From the NCBI GenBank assembly GCA_943914745.1, contig CALUDF010000147.1, forward strand, positions 1 through 7,624: DNA of 7,624 nucleotides, written 5' to 3'. Position numbers and translations under genes: made by a program. Origin of the DNA: an uncultured Bacteriovorax sp. (GTDB lineage: Bacteria > Bdellovibrionota > Bacteriovoracia > Bacteriovoracales > Bacteriovoracaceae). The first letter of the stretch is position 1. Each line of letters opens with the position of its first letter. The notes under the pieces were generated by a model that saw only the letters and a program-made list of their open reading frames with translations, made no database searches and was not told the origin of the DNA. Positions 1 through 5,849 of this stretch are shown in pieces.

Positions 1-155
1 GTTAAGATGCTGATGTCTTCAGGGAAATAAGTGAAATTTCCACCGATGATTTCAAGCTCAGTTAACTCCCACAGGTTTAAAACCTCAATAGGAAAACGCG
101 ATTCGTTCTCATCGCATTTTAAAACTAAGCGCATGGAGCTTCGTGATTCAAACAT
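1..155 (-). CDS. Leucine-rich-repeat protein, N-terminal part (runs off left edge)
   Basis: Reading leftward from an ATG at 155-153, the frame stays open for 51 codons to the window edge. The peptide starts MFESRSSMRLVLKCDENESR and continues into a clear LRR unit: a run around residues 27-51 with the spacing LxxLxxLxIxxxNFTxFPEDIxxL, including the N-F-x-x-F-P-E-D-I core typical of bacterial and plant-type LRRs. LRRs form curved scaffolds for protein-protein contact; the partner is unknown. The start lies only 3 bases after the panD stop codon, so it is almost certainly co-transcribed with panD and probably translated by coupling; no clear Shine-Dalgarno is visible inside the panD end. No signal peptide is seen in the visible part, which suggests a cytoplasmic location. 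The LRR motif is seen directly; repeat number, full length and function cannot be told from this fragment. Confidence 0.65.
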   Translation of the reverse strand, partial: MFESRSSMRLVLKCDENESRFPIEVLNLWELTELEIIGGNFTYFPEDISIL

Positions 156-158
156 CAG

Positions 159-503
159 TTACAAATCCTGAATATACTTATTGTGTGCATCAACTAAAAT
201 ACATTTTGGGGTAATGGCCCTGTCACTTAAAGCGTAACTGAAAATAATAACTTCTTCACCTTTTTTTATGAGTAGAGCAGCTGCGCCATTGATGCAGACC
301 ATTCCAGAGCCGCGGGCCCCTGAGATAACATAGGTTTCCAGGCGGTTTCCAGAAGTGTTACTCACTACTGTCACTTTTTGTCCGGGCCACAAATCAATGC
401 GGTCTAGGAGGTCTTGGTCGATAGTGATGGAGCCGATATAAGAAAGATCGGCCTCCGTGATAGTGGCCTTGTGGATTTTACTTTGTAGAAGTTCTCTTAA
501 CAT
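159..503 (-). CDS. panD: Aspartate 1-decarboxylase (pyruvoyl enzyme precursor)
   Basis: Decarboxylates L-aspartate to beta-alanine, the amine half of pantothenate, and so feeds CoA synthesis; a cytosolic tetramer in known members. The 114-residue length fits the family (about 115-125). The self-cleavage site Gly24-Ser25 is present in SYIGS, where Ser25 becomes the pyruvoyl cofactor. Family active-site residues are visible: Lys9, His11, Tyr22, Arg54, Thr57, Tyr58 and the N-G-A-A-A loop at 72-76. The start ATG has only a weak AAGAGA Shine-Dalgarno, behind an A8 run. The gene lies 23 bases downstream of serB and 3 bases upstream of an LRR gene, so it is an internal operon gene. No PanM/PanZ maturation factor is visible, in keeping with the self-processing known for non-enteric PanD. 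Identity is secure. Confidence 0.97.
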   Translation of the reverse strand: MLRELLQSKIHKATITEADLSYIGSITIDQDLLDRIDLWPGQKVTVVSNTSGNRLETYVISGARGSGMVCINGAAALLIKKGEEVIIFSYALSDRAITPKCILVDAHNKYIQDL

Positions 504-526
504 ATGGTCTCTTTTTTTTAATAAAC

Positions 527-1729
527 TTAGTTACTGTTAGGTCCAGGAATTCCCAGAAAGTATAAAATAGACGTCATGGGCCCATGGCTTAAGTGTTGTT
601 GGGCCTCTTTTCTCACGACATCTTTAGCGTGAAACGCGATTCCAAGGCCCGCTGTCGCCAGCATGGGAAGGTCATTGGCCCCGTCTCCAATGGCAACAAC
701 TTGCTCAAGTGAGATATTTTCTTGTTGAGAGATGAGTTTTACGAGAATCGCCTTTTGATTGGCATTGACGATTGTTCCTGTCACATTTCCGGTTAAGAGG
801 CCATCTTTGACTTCAAGCTCATTGGCAAAAGAGTAGTCGAGTCCAAGTTTTTTCTTGAGGGCGTCGGCGAAGAAAGTAAATCCCCCAGAGATAAGAGCGA
901 CTTTGTAGCCTAAAATTTTAATTGTCTTGATGAACTCTTCAACGCCCGGAGTGAGCGGGAGATTCTCTAATACTTCTTGCATGCGCTCAACTTTTAAGTC
1001 TTTTAGTTTTGAGACGCGAAGTCTGAGTGATTCATCAAAATCAATTTCACCATTCATTGCCCTGTGGGTGATTTCTTTAACTTCTGCTCCCACTCCACAA
1101 AGCTCTGCCAGCTCATCAATAACTTCGGCCTGAATCAACGTCGAGTCCATATCAAAGACGATCATGCGCTTATTTCTTCTAAAGACGTTGTCTTTTAAGA
1201 AGGCGACATCAATTCTGTGATTAGTAGAGGCCTGCATCAGCTCAGCTTTAAGCGCCTTGCTGTCTAAAGTCTTTGGAATAGAAGTTGAAATCTCCATTGA
1301 AGAGAATTCTTTCGGGCTTACCTTATCGATGCGTTCAATGTTGATTTTATAGTTGGCGAGAATTTGCGCCAGGTCGGCAACGAAGCTCGCTGTGACTTTT
1401 TGTGGGGAGACGCAAGTGACGATGAATTTCTCACCTTCCATCTCCGCGGTCACGACTTGTTTTTCGACGACTTTATAAGAAAGGGATAGGCCCATGAGGT
1501 TGGCATCAAAAAGCAAGTCTTTAAGCACATTGCCGCTATGGTTGTTTTCATTTCCGTTAAAGCCCAAAACAAAACTAAGCGACAGAAGTCCATGAGTCAC
1601 GGCTTGGCCCATGTCGAGGACGTCGACGTTGTACTGGCTGATGATTCTCATTAAGCGGGCAGTGATCCCGGGGCCATCTGGTCCGCTGACGGTGACGAGA
1701 ATTGTTTTTCCATTAAGTAGTTGGTTCAC
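527..1729 (-). CDS. serB: Phosphoserine phosphatase with two N-terminal ACT domains
   Basis: Catalyses the last step of serine synthesis, O-phospho-L-serine to L-serine, in the cytosol. The 400 residues divide into an ACT region (about 8-90, starting TILVTVSGPDGPGITARL), a second ACT-like region (about 100-178) and a HAD hydrolase domain (about 187-395). HAD motif I is VFDMDST, with nucleophile Asp193 and acid/base Asp195; motif II is Ser281-Gly-Gly; Lys326 is the motif III lysine; GDGANDLPML carries Asp349 and Asp353 for Mg2+. Substrate residues Glu202 and Arg236 (FDESLR) match the family. The start is GTG at 1729-1727, with AGAGGA five bases upstream and an in-frame TAG just ahead, so no earlier start is possible. 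The start overlaps the pgsA end by 17 bases, implying translational coupling. Long, ACT-bearing SerB enzymes are known (mycobacterial SerB2), where the ACT domains mediate oligomerisation and amino-acid regulation; serine feedback is therefore plausible but inferred. Confidence 0.96.
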   Translation of the reverse strand: MNQLLNGKTILVTVSGPDGPGITARLMRIISQYNVDVLDMGQAVTHGLLSLSFVLGFNGNENNHSGNVLKDLLFDANLMGLSLSYKVVEKQVVTAEMEGEKFIVTCVSPQKVTASFVADLAQILANYKINIERIDKVSPKEFSSMEISTSIPKTLDSKALKAELMQASTNHRIDVAFLKDNVFRRNKRMIVFDMDSTLIQAEVIDELAELCGVGAEVKEITHRAMNGEIDFDESLRLRVSKLKDLKVERMQEVLENLPLTPGVEEFIKTIKILGYKVALISGGFTFFADALKKKLGLDYSFANELEVKDGLLTGNVTGTIVNANQKAILVKLISQQENISLEQVVAIGDGANDLPMLATAGLGIAFHAKDVVRKEAQQHLSHGPMTSILYFLGIPGPNSN

Positions 1730-2357
1730 TTTGATCCTCTAGCTTTTTTTTGCGCTTTTTTTCTTTTCTAATTTTTTGGATTTTACTAATGAGTCCGATT
1801 GAATACTCAATCGCTGAGTACAAAGAGAAGATTGAAGCTAAATAAATGGCAACTGTTCCCAGGAGTGGCATGTTGATCCCCCAGGGAATGTCGTGGGCCA
1901 TGAGAAGGGGAATTCCTACCATCTGGGTGGCCGTCTTCCATTTTCCTAAAGCGCCTACGGGAACACTCAGGCCTTTTTCAATGGCGAGTAAGCGTAAAGC
2001 TGTGATGTACATTTCGCGCAAAACGAGAATGAGGACAACCAGTACGTTTAAGCGCTCCATTGCCAGGAGCATGATGAGGGCAGAGATGACTAGGAATTTA
2101 TCAGCGATGGGGTCTAAGAAAGAGCCAAAAATAGTGACTATATTTTTTTTTCTGGCGATAAAGCCATCAAGAAAATCGGTGATAGAAGCTAAAACGAAAG
2201 TCCAGGCGGCAACATAGTTGAGAAGTTTTGTATGTTGACGGGCCCATTCGTAGTCCATGAGGACTGAAAACATCGAAAAAACAATAATAGGGATTAAAAC
2301 CACCCTAAACATAGTTAAGCGATTTGGAAGGTTATCGATTTCCCACTCGTTACTCAT
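1713..2357 (-). CDS. pgsA: CDP-diacylglycerol-glycerol-3-phosphate 3-phosphatidyltransferase
   Basis: Makes phosphatidylglycerol phosphate from CDP-diacylglycerol and glycerol-3-phosphate, the committed step to PG and cardiolipin, in the inner membrane. The CDP-alcohol phosphotransferase signature D-x2-DG-x2-AR-x8-G-x3-D-x3-D is complete: Asp61, Asp64-Gly65, Ala68-Arg69, Gly78, Asp82 and Asp86. The N-terminus (NLPNRLTMFRVVLIPIIV) is the typical PgsA opening, and hydrophobic segments at about 16-34, 46-60, 88-112, 143-154 and 164-190 fit the six-helix fold. The 214-residue length is slightly above the usual 180-200 because of a very basic tail (about 192-206, many Lys/Arg) and a short acidic end. 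The start has a good AAGGA about seven bases upstream. It is the first gene of the minus-strand operon and overlaps serB by 17 bases. A close CDP-alcohol transferase with a different acceptor cannot be excluded, but the N-terminus favours PgsA. Confidence 0.92.
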   Translation of the reverse strand: MSNEWEIDNLPNRLTMFRVVLIPIIVFSMFSVLMDYEWARQHTKLLNYVAAWTFVLASITDFLDGFIARKKNIVTIFGSFLDPIADKFLVISALIMLLAMERLNVLVVLILVLREMYITALRLLAIEKGLSVPVGALGKWKTATQMVGIPLLMAHDIPWGINMPLLGTVAIYLASIFSLYSAIEYSIGLISKIQKIRKEKKRKKKLEDQSEPTT

Positions 2358-2369
2358 TTTTTTCCTTCT

Positions 2370-2375
2370 TATAAT
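2370..2375 (+). promoter_or_regulatory. Candidate -10 box for the PilZ gene
   Basis: A perfect TATAAT in the divergent gap gives a predicted start near 2382 and a leader of about 45 bases before the TTG start. The -35 region (around 2347-2352, TCGTTA) is poor, so the call rests on the -10 match and position. Confidence 0.4.
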
Positions 2376-2387
2376 AAATGTAACTCT

Positions 2388-2393
2388 ATTTTA
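2388..2393 (-). promoter_or_regulatory. Candidate -10 box for the pgsA-serB-panD operon
   Basis: On the minus strand TAAAAT (5 of 6 to TATAAT) lies about 30 bases before the pgsA ATG, placing a start site near 2381 and leaving room for the Shine-Dalgarno. No good -35 is seen. A promoter must lie in this 70-base divergent gap because the gene upstream runs the other way. A second candidate, TATTAT at 2376-2371, is closer but would put the start site inside the Shine-Dalgarno. Confidence 0.3.
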
Positions 2394-2427
2394 ACCTAAG
2401 AGTAGTAAAGCTTACTAGGAGAAAAAA

Positions 2428-3150
2428 TTGGAAAGACACTTAAGTTTGATTAAAAGCGATTATCAGGAATTGGAAAAAAGAGTTTTTCCTCGTTTCCCCT
2501 TTGGCTTTATGATTTTTAAAGAATCACAAGGCGCCAAAATGGTGTTTGAAGTTAAGGACATTTCGCTGACGGGAATGCAGCTTTGTTTTAAAGATGGCAC
2601 TCACGATTATAAAGTGGGCTCAAAAATAGAAGGAGAGCTTCACTGGAAAGGTGTGAATGTTTCACTAAAAGCTAAAATCCAATGGGTGCGCGAAGCTTCA
2701 TTGGGGCTTTCGTTTGATTCAAGCATCAGTTTTGAAGAAAAAATGCGCACGTTCTTATCTTACGACAATATTGTTTCGCATATTAGACCGCTTCACAAGG
2801 CCGATCTCTCTGTGGATTTGCCAAACAACTTAAAGTTCTGGCTCAAGGCCGATGGGGTTTTGGACCTCTATGTTTGGGAGCACACTAGTGCGGGAATTTC
2901 ACGCTTTCAAATTCTTTTAATGGAGCACTTCATTGAATGGGAAGAAGGTGTTGGGCTAAAGACTGGTCGAGTTATGACTCAGAGAGACCTCGATACTCCT
3001 TTATCAATGGAAGATGAATTTGTTTTTCAAATTGATGACACTGTTTCAGTTGAAAAAATCGAAATGGCATTGGGCGTTGTGAAAAAAATCTCCAGCGATC
3101 ATCTGCCGACAGACGCCAAAGAATTTCTTATTTATAAGTTAGGTCATTAA
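2428..3150 (+). CDS. PilZ-domain protein, probable c-di-GMP receptor
   Basis: The N-terminal half (about 15-112) is a PilZ domain: the R-x3-R element is Arg18/Arg22 (RVFPR) and the D-x-S-x2-G element is Asp44, Ser46 and Gly49 (DISLTG), followed by the beta-barrel pattern ending in a G-L-S-F strand at 93-96. Both c-di-GMP-contacting motifs are intact, so binding is likely. Residues about 115-240 are not a recognised domain; they are soluble, acidic, with aromatic strands (KFWLKADGVLDLYVWEH) and a helical end. No signal peptide or membrane segment, so probably cytoplasmic. The TTG start is firm: TAGGAG lies six bases upstream, an in-frame TAG sits at 2416-2418, and the first internal ATG (codon 28) would remove both arginines. 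The gene stands alone between a divergent operon and a terminator that begins in its stop codon. The output (motility, secretion, adhesion) cannot be told from the sequence. Confidence 0.85.
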   Translation: MERHLSLIKSDYQELEKRVFPRFPFGFMIFKESQGAKMVFEVKDISLTGMQLCFKDGTHDYKVGSKIEGELHWKGVNVSLKAKIQWVREASLGLSFDSSISFEEKMRTFLSYDNIVSHIRPLHKADLSVDLPNNLKFWLKADGVLDLYVWEHTSAGISRFQILLMEHFIEWEEGVGLKTGRVMTQRDLDTPLSMEDEFVFQIDDTVSVEKIEMALGVVKKISSDHLPTDAKEFLIYKLGH

Positions 3151-3180
3151 AGTCACCTCGCCTAATATAGGTGACTTTTT
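3149..3180 (+). terminator. Rho-independent terminator of the PilZ gene
   Basis: A perfect 10-bp stem pairs AAAGTCACCT (3149-3158) with AGGTGACTTT (3169-3178) around a 10-base loop, and runs into a T-rich stretch (TTTTTCTTT). The left arm uses the last two bases of the TAA stop codon, so transcription ends immediately after the gene. Confidence 0.88.
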
Positions 3181-3204
3181 CTTTCCTAAGCCCATGAACC
3201 CTTT

Positions 3205-3210
3205 TATAAT
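3205..3210 (+). promoter_or_regulatory. Candidate -10 box for glpX and the genes after it
   Basis: A perfect TATAAT lies between the PilZ terminator and glpX, giving a start near 3217 and a leader of about 36 bases. The -35 position at 17-base spacing (TTTCCT, 3182-3187) matches TTGACA at only three places. A promoter is needed here because the preceding terminator is strong. Confidence 0.5.
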
Positions 3211-3252
3211 CTAAGGGCATTTCCTTCTTTTATAAAAATTGGAGTTCAATCA

Positions 3253-4206
3253 ATGAATCGTAACCTTGCTTTGGAATTTGTCCGTGTAACAGAAATGGCC
3301 GCTATCGCTTCTGCCCGTTTAATGGGAAGAGGAGATGAGAAAGCTGCGGACCAGGCCGCTGTTGATGCTATGAGGGCAATGCTTGATTCCGTGGATTGCG
3401 ATGCCATCGTCGTCATCGGTGAAGGTGAGCGCGATGAAGCGCCAATGCTTTATATTGGAGAAAAAGTTGGAACAGGAAAAGGAGCAGAGCTAGAAATCGC
3501 TCTTGATCCTCTTGAAGGGACAACGGTTTGTGCAACTGGTGGTTACAACTCGATTTCAGTTATGGCCATTGCTGAGAAAGGAAATTTCCTTCACGCTCCA
3601 GATACATACATGAAAAAAATCGCTTGTGGCCGCGAAGGAAAAGGACTCATCGATATCAATGAATCACCAAAAGAAAATCTTCGCCGCCTGGCCGAAGCTA
3701 AGAAGTGTCGTATCGCAGATCTGACGGCCATCGTTTTAGATCGCCCTCGCCACAAAGAGCTTATTCAGGAAATCAGGGATGCTGGTGCCCGTATTCAACT
3801 CATTGGAGACGGAGACGTCTCTGCAGCGATTGCTTGTTGTGATCCAAATTCAGGTGTCGATATTCTCTTCGGTATTGGAGGAGCGCCTGAAGGTGTTCTT
3901 GCGGCTGCGGCCATGAGATGCATGGGCGGAGACTTCCAAGGGATTCTTCAGTGGAGAAATGACGAAGAAAAAAGCCGTGCTAAGAAAATGGGAATCACAG
4001 ACCTAAACAAAGTCTTTAAGCTTGATGACCTTGCCCGTGGAAACGTTATGTTTGTGGCAACTGGGGTCACGACAGGGAACTTCCTTCAAGGTGTAAAATT
4101 TAAGTCTTGGGGAGCGATCACTCACTCAATCGTGATGAGATCGAGCTCGGGAACGATCAGGCACATTGAAGCTGAACACCACTTTGATACAAAACCTCGC
4201 TATTAA
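3253..4206 (+). CDS. glpX: Fructose-1,6-bisphosphatase class II
   Basis: Hydrolyses fructose-1,6-bisphosphate to fructose-6-phosphate in gluconeogenesis; cytosolic and Mn2+/Mg2+ dependent in studied GlpX enzymes. The protein aligns with GlpX along its whole length (317 residues against about 320-336). Metal and substrate residues are in place: Asp33 (AADQAAV), Glu57 and Glu59 (IGEGER), Asp85, Glu88 and Thr90 (DPLEGT), Asp186/Asp188 (GDGDV), and Glu213 in the GIGGAPEG motif. The E. coli enzyme has a longer loop around residues 231-245 that is shortened here. The ATG is preceded by GGAG at an eight-base gap. Some proteobacterial and cyanobacterial GlpX enzymes also act on sedoheptulose-1,7-bisphosphate; that cannot be judged here. 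It heads a probable operon with an SRPBCC protein, a phasin-like protein and yggS. No class I Fbp is seen in the window. Confidence 0.96.
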   Translation: MNRNLALEFVRVTEMAAIASARLMGRGDEKAADQAAVDAMRAMLDSVDCDAIVVIGEGERDEAPMLYIGEKVGTGKGAELEIALDPLEGTTVCATGGYNSISVMAIAEKGNFLHAPDTYMKKIACGREGKGLIDINESPKENLRRLAEAKKCRIADLTAIVLDRPRHKELIQEIRDAGARIQLIGDGDVSAAIACCDPNSGVDILFGIGGAPEGVLAAAAMRCMGGDFQGILQWRNDEEKSRAKKMGITDLNKVFKLDDLARGNVMFVATGVTTGNFLQGVKFKSWGAITHSIVMRSSSGTIRHIEAEHHFDTKPRY

Positions 4207-4217
4207 TTATAAAAATA

Positions 4218-4245
4218 GGGAAGGCCTTCTACTAAAGCCTTTCCC
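4218..4245 (+). other. Intercistronic hairpin between glpX and the SRPBCC gene
   Basis: GGGAAGGC (4218-4225) pairs with GCCTTTCCC (4237-4245) with one bulged T; the loop is 11 bases. There is no T tract afterwards (GCAATTC follows), so it is not a normal terminator. It may protect the glpX message end or dampen expression of the downstream genes. The structure is seen in the sequence; the role is inferred. Confidence 0.5.
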
Positions 4246-4266
4246 GCAATTCAAAGGATGAATGAC

Positions 4267-4692
4267 ATGGCCAGTGCCTCTAGAACAGAAGTTGTCGATG
4301 TAGATATCAATAAGCTTTATGATGTGATTGTTGATTACGCAAAATACCCTGACTTTGTCGACGGCGTGAGTGCGACAAAAGTTTTAAGCCAGAATGAAAC
4401 GAGTGCAAAAGTGGAGTACTCAATCAACATGATTAAGAGTTTCAAGTACACGCTTGCAACGAACCAGACTCGCCCAACAAAAATTTCATGGGTTCTTGAA
4501 TCAGGTGATCTCTTCAAGAAGAACGATGGGAACTGGACACTCAAAGACTTAGGCAATGGAAAAACAGAAGTGACTTATAGCCTGGAAGTGGATTTTAAAA
4601 TGTTTGCTCCAAACGCGATTCTCTCTGCTTTAACAGAAAAAAACCTTCCAGTGATGATGCAGTCATTTTTTAAGCGCGCAAAATCGAAATAA
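4267..4692 (+). CDS. SRPBCC (COQ10/RatA-like) family protein
   Basis: This 141-residue protein has the pattern of the polyketide-cyclase/COQ10 branch of the START (SRPBCC) helix-grip fold: an N-terminal strand (ASRTEVVDVDINKLYDVI), the YPDFVDGVSATKVL segment at about 27-40 matching COQ10-like YPxFVxxVxxxxVL, central strands, the GNWTLKDLG / TEVTYSLEVDF pair at 88-110, and a C-terminal amphipathic helix (115-140). Such proteins hold a hydrophobic ligand (ubiquinone in COQ10) or, as RatA, act at ribosomes; which applies here is unknown. An ATG at 4258 is also in frame, but it lies inside the AAGGA Shine-Dalgarno (4254-4258), which is spaced eight bases from the ATG at 4267, so the latter was chosen. 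It follows glpX by 60 bases and precedes the phasin-like gene by 12, suggesting one transcript. No signal peptide, so cytosolic or membrane-peripheral. Confidence 0.82.
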   Translation: MASASRTEVVDVDINKLYDVIVDYAKYPDFVDGVSATKVLSQNETSAKVEYSINMIKSFKYTLATNQTRPTKISWVLESGDLFKKNDGNWTLKDLGNGKTEVTYSLEVDFKMFAPNAILSALTEKNLPVMMQSFFKRAKSK

Positions 4693-4704
4693 AGGGAGTG
4701 AGTT

Positions 4705-5019
4705 ATGAGTGAAAAAGACAGTAAAGCTTCACCAATCGAAGGCATCATTAAAAAAGTGGTTTCAGTTGGAGTGGGGGCCGCATTCATGACCGAAGAGTCA
4801 GTTAAGAAGATTTTGGAAGATCTTCCTCTGCCAAAAGAAATTCTCACAGGGCTCGTGCAAAACGCGAAAGGGGCCAAAGAGGATTTCACTAATGGGATCA
4901 GAGAAGAAATCAGGAACTACTTATCAAAAGTGGACGCTTCAAAAGTCGCCTCAGATATTTTAGACCGCTACGATGTCGAAATTGAGGCCAAGTTCAAGTT
5001 CAAGAAAAAAAATGAATAA
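4705..5019 (+). CDS. Small phasin-like protein
   Basis: A 104-residue protein, mostly helical and amphipathic, resembling the short phasin-like (PHA granule regulator) proteins of delta-proteobacteria: a weakly hydrophobic helix with small residues (IIKKVVSVGVGAAFM, about 14-28), then TEESVKKILEDLPLPKEIL, a coiled-coil-like stretch (about 50-76) and a basic end (KFKFKKKNE). Phasins coat polyhydroxyalkanoate granules or bind lipid surfaces; no PHA synthase or depolymerase is in the window, so the granule role is only suggested. GGGAG lies six bases before the ATG. It sits 12 bases after the SRPBCC gene, and its last 8 bases overlap the start of yggS (ATGAATAA), a coupling arrangement. An alternative reading is a small coiled-coil scaffold with no link to PHA. 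The family call is from remembered pattern, not a search. Confidence 0.6.
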   Translation: MSEKDSKASPIEGIIKKVVSVGVGAAFMTEESVKKILEDLPLPKEILTGLVQNAKGAKEDFTNGIREEIRNYLSKVDASKVASDILDRYDVEIEAKFKFKKKNE

Positions 5020-5692
5020 AAATCAATTAGAAGAAAAGCTCCGTTTGCTAAAAGCGGAGCTCTCTTCTGTGAGTCTTGTCGCCGTCTCTAAATACTCATC
5101 AGTCGAAGACGTGGCCCTTGCATATGAGTGTGGGCAGCTCGATTTTGGTGAAAACCGCGTGCAGGATCTAAAACCCAAAGCAGAATTCTTTGAAAAAGAG
5201 AAGCTAAGCAAAGTCCGTTGGCATTTCATCGGCCACCTTCAAAGCAATAAGGCAAAAGACGTTTTAAAGATCCCTAATCTTTGGGCCATTCATTCAGTGG
5301 ACTCACTTCATTTGTTGGAAGAATTAGTTAAGCGAGAAGATGATTTTCGGGGGGATTCTCTCAAGATCTTTTTTCAAGTGAATACTAGTCATGAGGACGA
5401 AAAATCAGGTTTTTCGTCACGAGAAGAGCTGGAGAAGGCGCTGTCATTTCTGCTTTTAAGGAAATCCTCTAAGCTTAAAGTGTGGGGGCTCATGACGATG
5501 GGAGCGATTAGGACGGATGACGTGAGAGCTTCTGCCATAAAATCTTTCAGAGAGCTTAAGTCCATAAAAAAAGAACTAGATGCAAAGTACTCATTGGATT
5601 TAAAACTCTCGATGGGAATGAGTGGTGATTACCAGGAAGCGATTCAAGAGGGGGCCGACTATATTAGAGTCGGCTCGCTGATTTTTAAATAA
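5012..5692 (+). CDS. yggS: YggS/PROSC family pyridoxal-5'-phosphate homeostasis protein
   Basis: Binds PLP and buffers vitamin B6 and keto-/amino-acid pools; family members have no known catalysis. The fold is an alanine-racemase-type TIM barrel. Conserved segments are in order: LVAVSK with PLP-linked Lys27, FGENRVQ (46-51), WHFIGHLQSNK (70-80), the VNTSHEDEKSGF strand-loop (123-134), GLMTMGA (159-165), the phosphate-binding LSMGMSGDYQEAI (199-211) and GADYIRVGSLIF (214-225). The 226 residues match the family's usual 220-235. The frame is open to an ATG at 4973, but that would add 13 residues that are just the phasin-like gene read in another frame; the ATG at 5012 gives the usual short helix before the first strand. 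That start overlaps the phasin-like stop by 8 bases and has no clear Shine-Dalgarno, so translation is probably by re-initiation. Last gene of the glpX unit. Confidence 0.93.
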   Translation: MNKNQLEEKLRLLKAELSSVSLVAVSKYSSVEDVALAYECGQLDFGENRVQDLKPKAEFFEKEKLSKVRWHFIGHLQSNKAKDVLKIPNLWAIHSVDSLHLLEELVKREDDFRGDSLKIFFQVNTSHEDEKSGFSSREELEKALSFLLLRKSSKLKVWGLMTMGAIRTDDVRASAIKSFRELKSIKKELDAKYSLDLKLSMGMSGDYQEAIQEGADYIRVGSLIFK

Positions 5693-5704
5693 GAAATTTA
5701 AACT

Positions 5705-5722
5705 GCCCCACTAGGGTGGGGC
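5705..5722 (+). other. Hairpin A after yggS (possible weak terminator)
   Basis: GCCCCAC pairs perfectly with GTGGGGC around TAGG, 12 bases after the yggS stop. It is GC-rich enough to stop transcription, but TGAGTATTCTC follows in place of a T tract. It may act with rho, or as an RNA-end stabiliser. It is related to hairpin C (5832-5849) in inverted orientation. Confidence 0.55.
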
Positions 5723-5776
5723 TGAGTATTCTCTAAAGATCTGTTTTAATTTTGAAATAATACATTCTCTTTGAAC

Positions 5777-5807
5777 TGCCAGGAAGGAATATGATTTCTT
5801 CCTGGCA
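5777..5807. other. Hairpin B, 14-bp near-perfect inverted repeat
   Basis: TGCCAGGAAG (5777-5786) and CTTCCTGGCA (5798-5807) are exact inverse complements; with a G-T wobble and three more A-T pairs the stem reaches 14 bp around an ATG triloop (5791-5793). Neither strand has a following T tract. It lies midway between two convergent genes, so it may be a rho-assisted bidirectional stop, an RNA stem or a palindromic repeat unit. Confidence 0.6.
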
Positions 5808-5831
5808 TAATCATAACATAGGCTTACATTA

Positions 5832-5849
5832 GCCCCATTGTAATAGGGC
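5832..5849. other. Hairpin C before the end of the secreted orphan gene
   Basis: An 18-nt palindrome: on the minus strand GCCCTATT pairs with AATGGGGC (one T-G wobble), 13 bases past the orphan's stop at 5863. It may mark the transcript end of that gene, but no T tract follows. Its minus strand matches 18 of 23 bases of the hairpin A region read on the plus strand, including AACTGCCC at one end and GGGGCT at the other. Confidence 0.5.

Noticed and set aside
927..1133. Plus-strand open frame of 68 codons inside serB
   Set aside because: It is antisense to the HAD core of serB, serine-rich and low in complexity, with no ribosome site: a shadow frame.
1846..2217. Plus-strand open frame of 123 codons inside pgsA
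   Set aside because: Antisense to the CDP-alcohol transferase core, rich in Arg, Met and Ser, with no domain: a shadow of a well-supported gene.
4258..4266. Earlier ATG (4258) as the start of the SRPBCC protein
   Set aside because: It overlaps the AAGGA that is correctly spaced for the ATG at 4267 and has no ribosome site of its own.
4335..4889. Two minus-strand open frames opposite the SRPBCC and phasin-like genes
   Set aside because: The plus-strand genes have Shine-Dalgarno sites, operon spacing and family patterns; the minus frames have none of these.
4973..5011. Earlier ATG (4973) as the start of yggS
   Set aside because: It would add a Ser/Arg/Lys-rich leader that is only the phasin-like gene in another frame and is not typical of the family.
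5777..5807. Hairpin B as a standard rho-independent terminator
   Set aside because: No T tract follows on either strand, so it is listed only as a hairpin.
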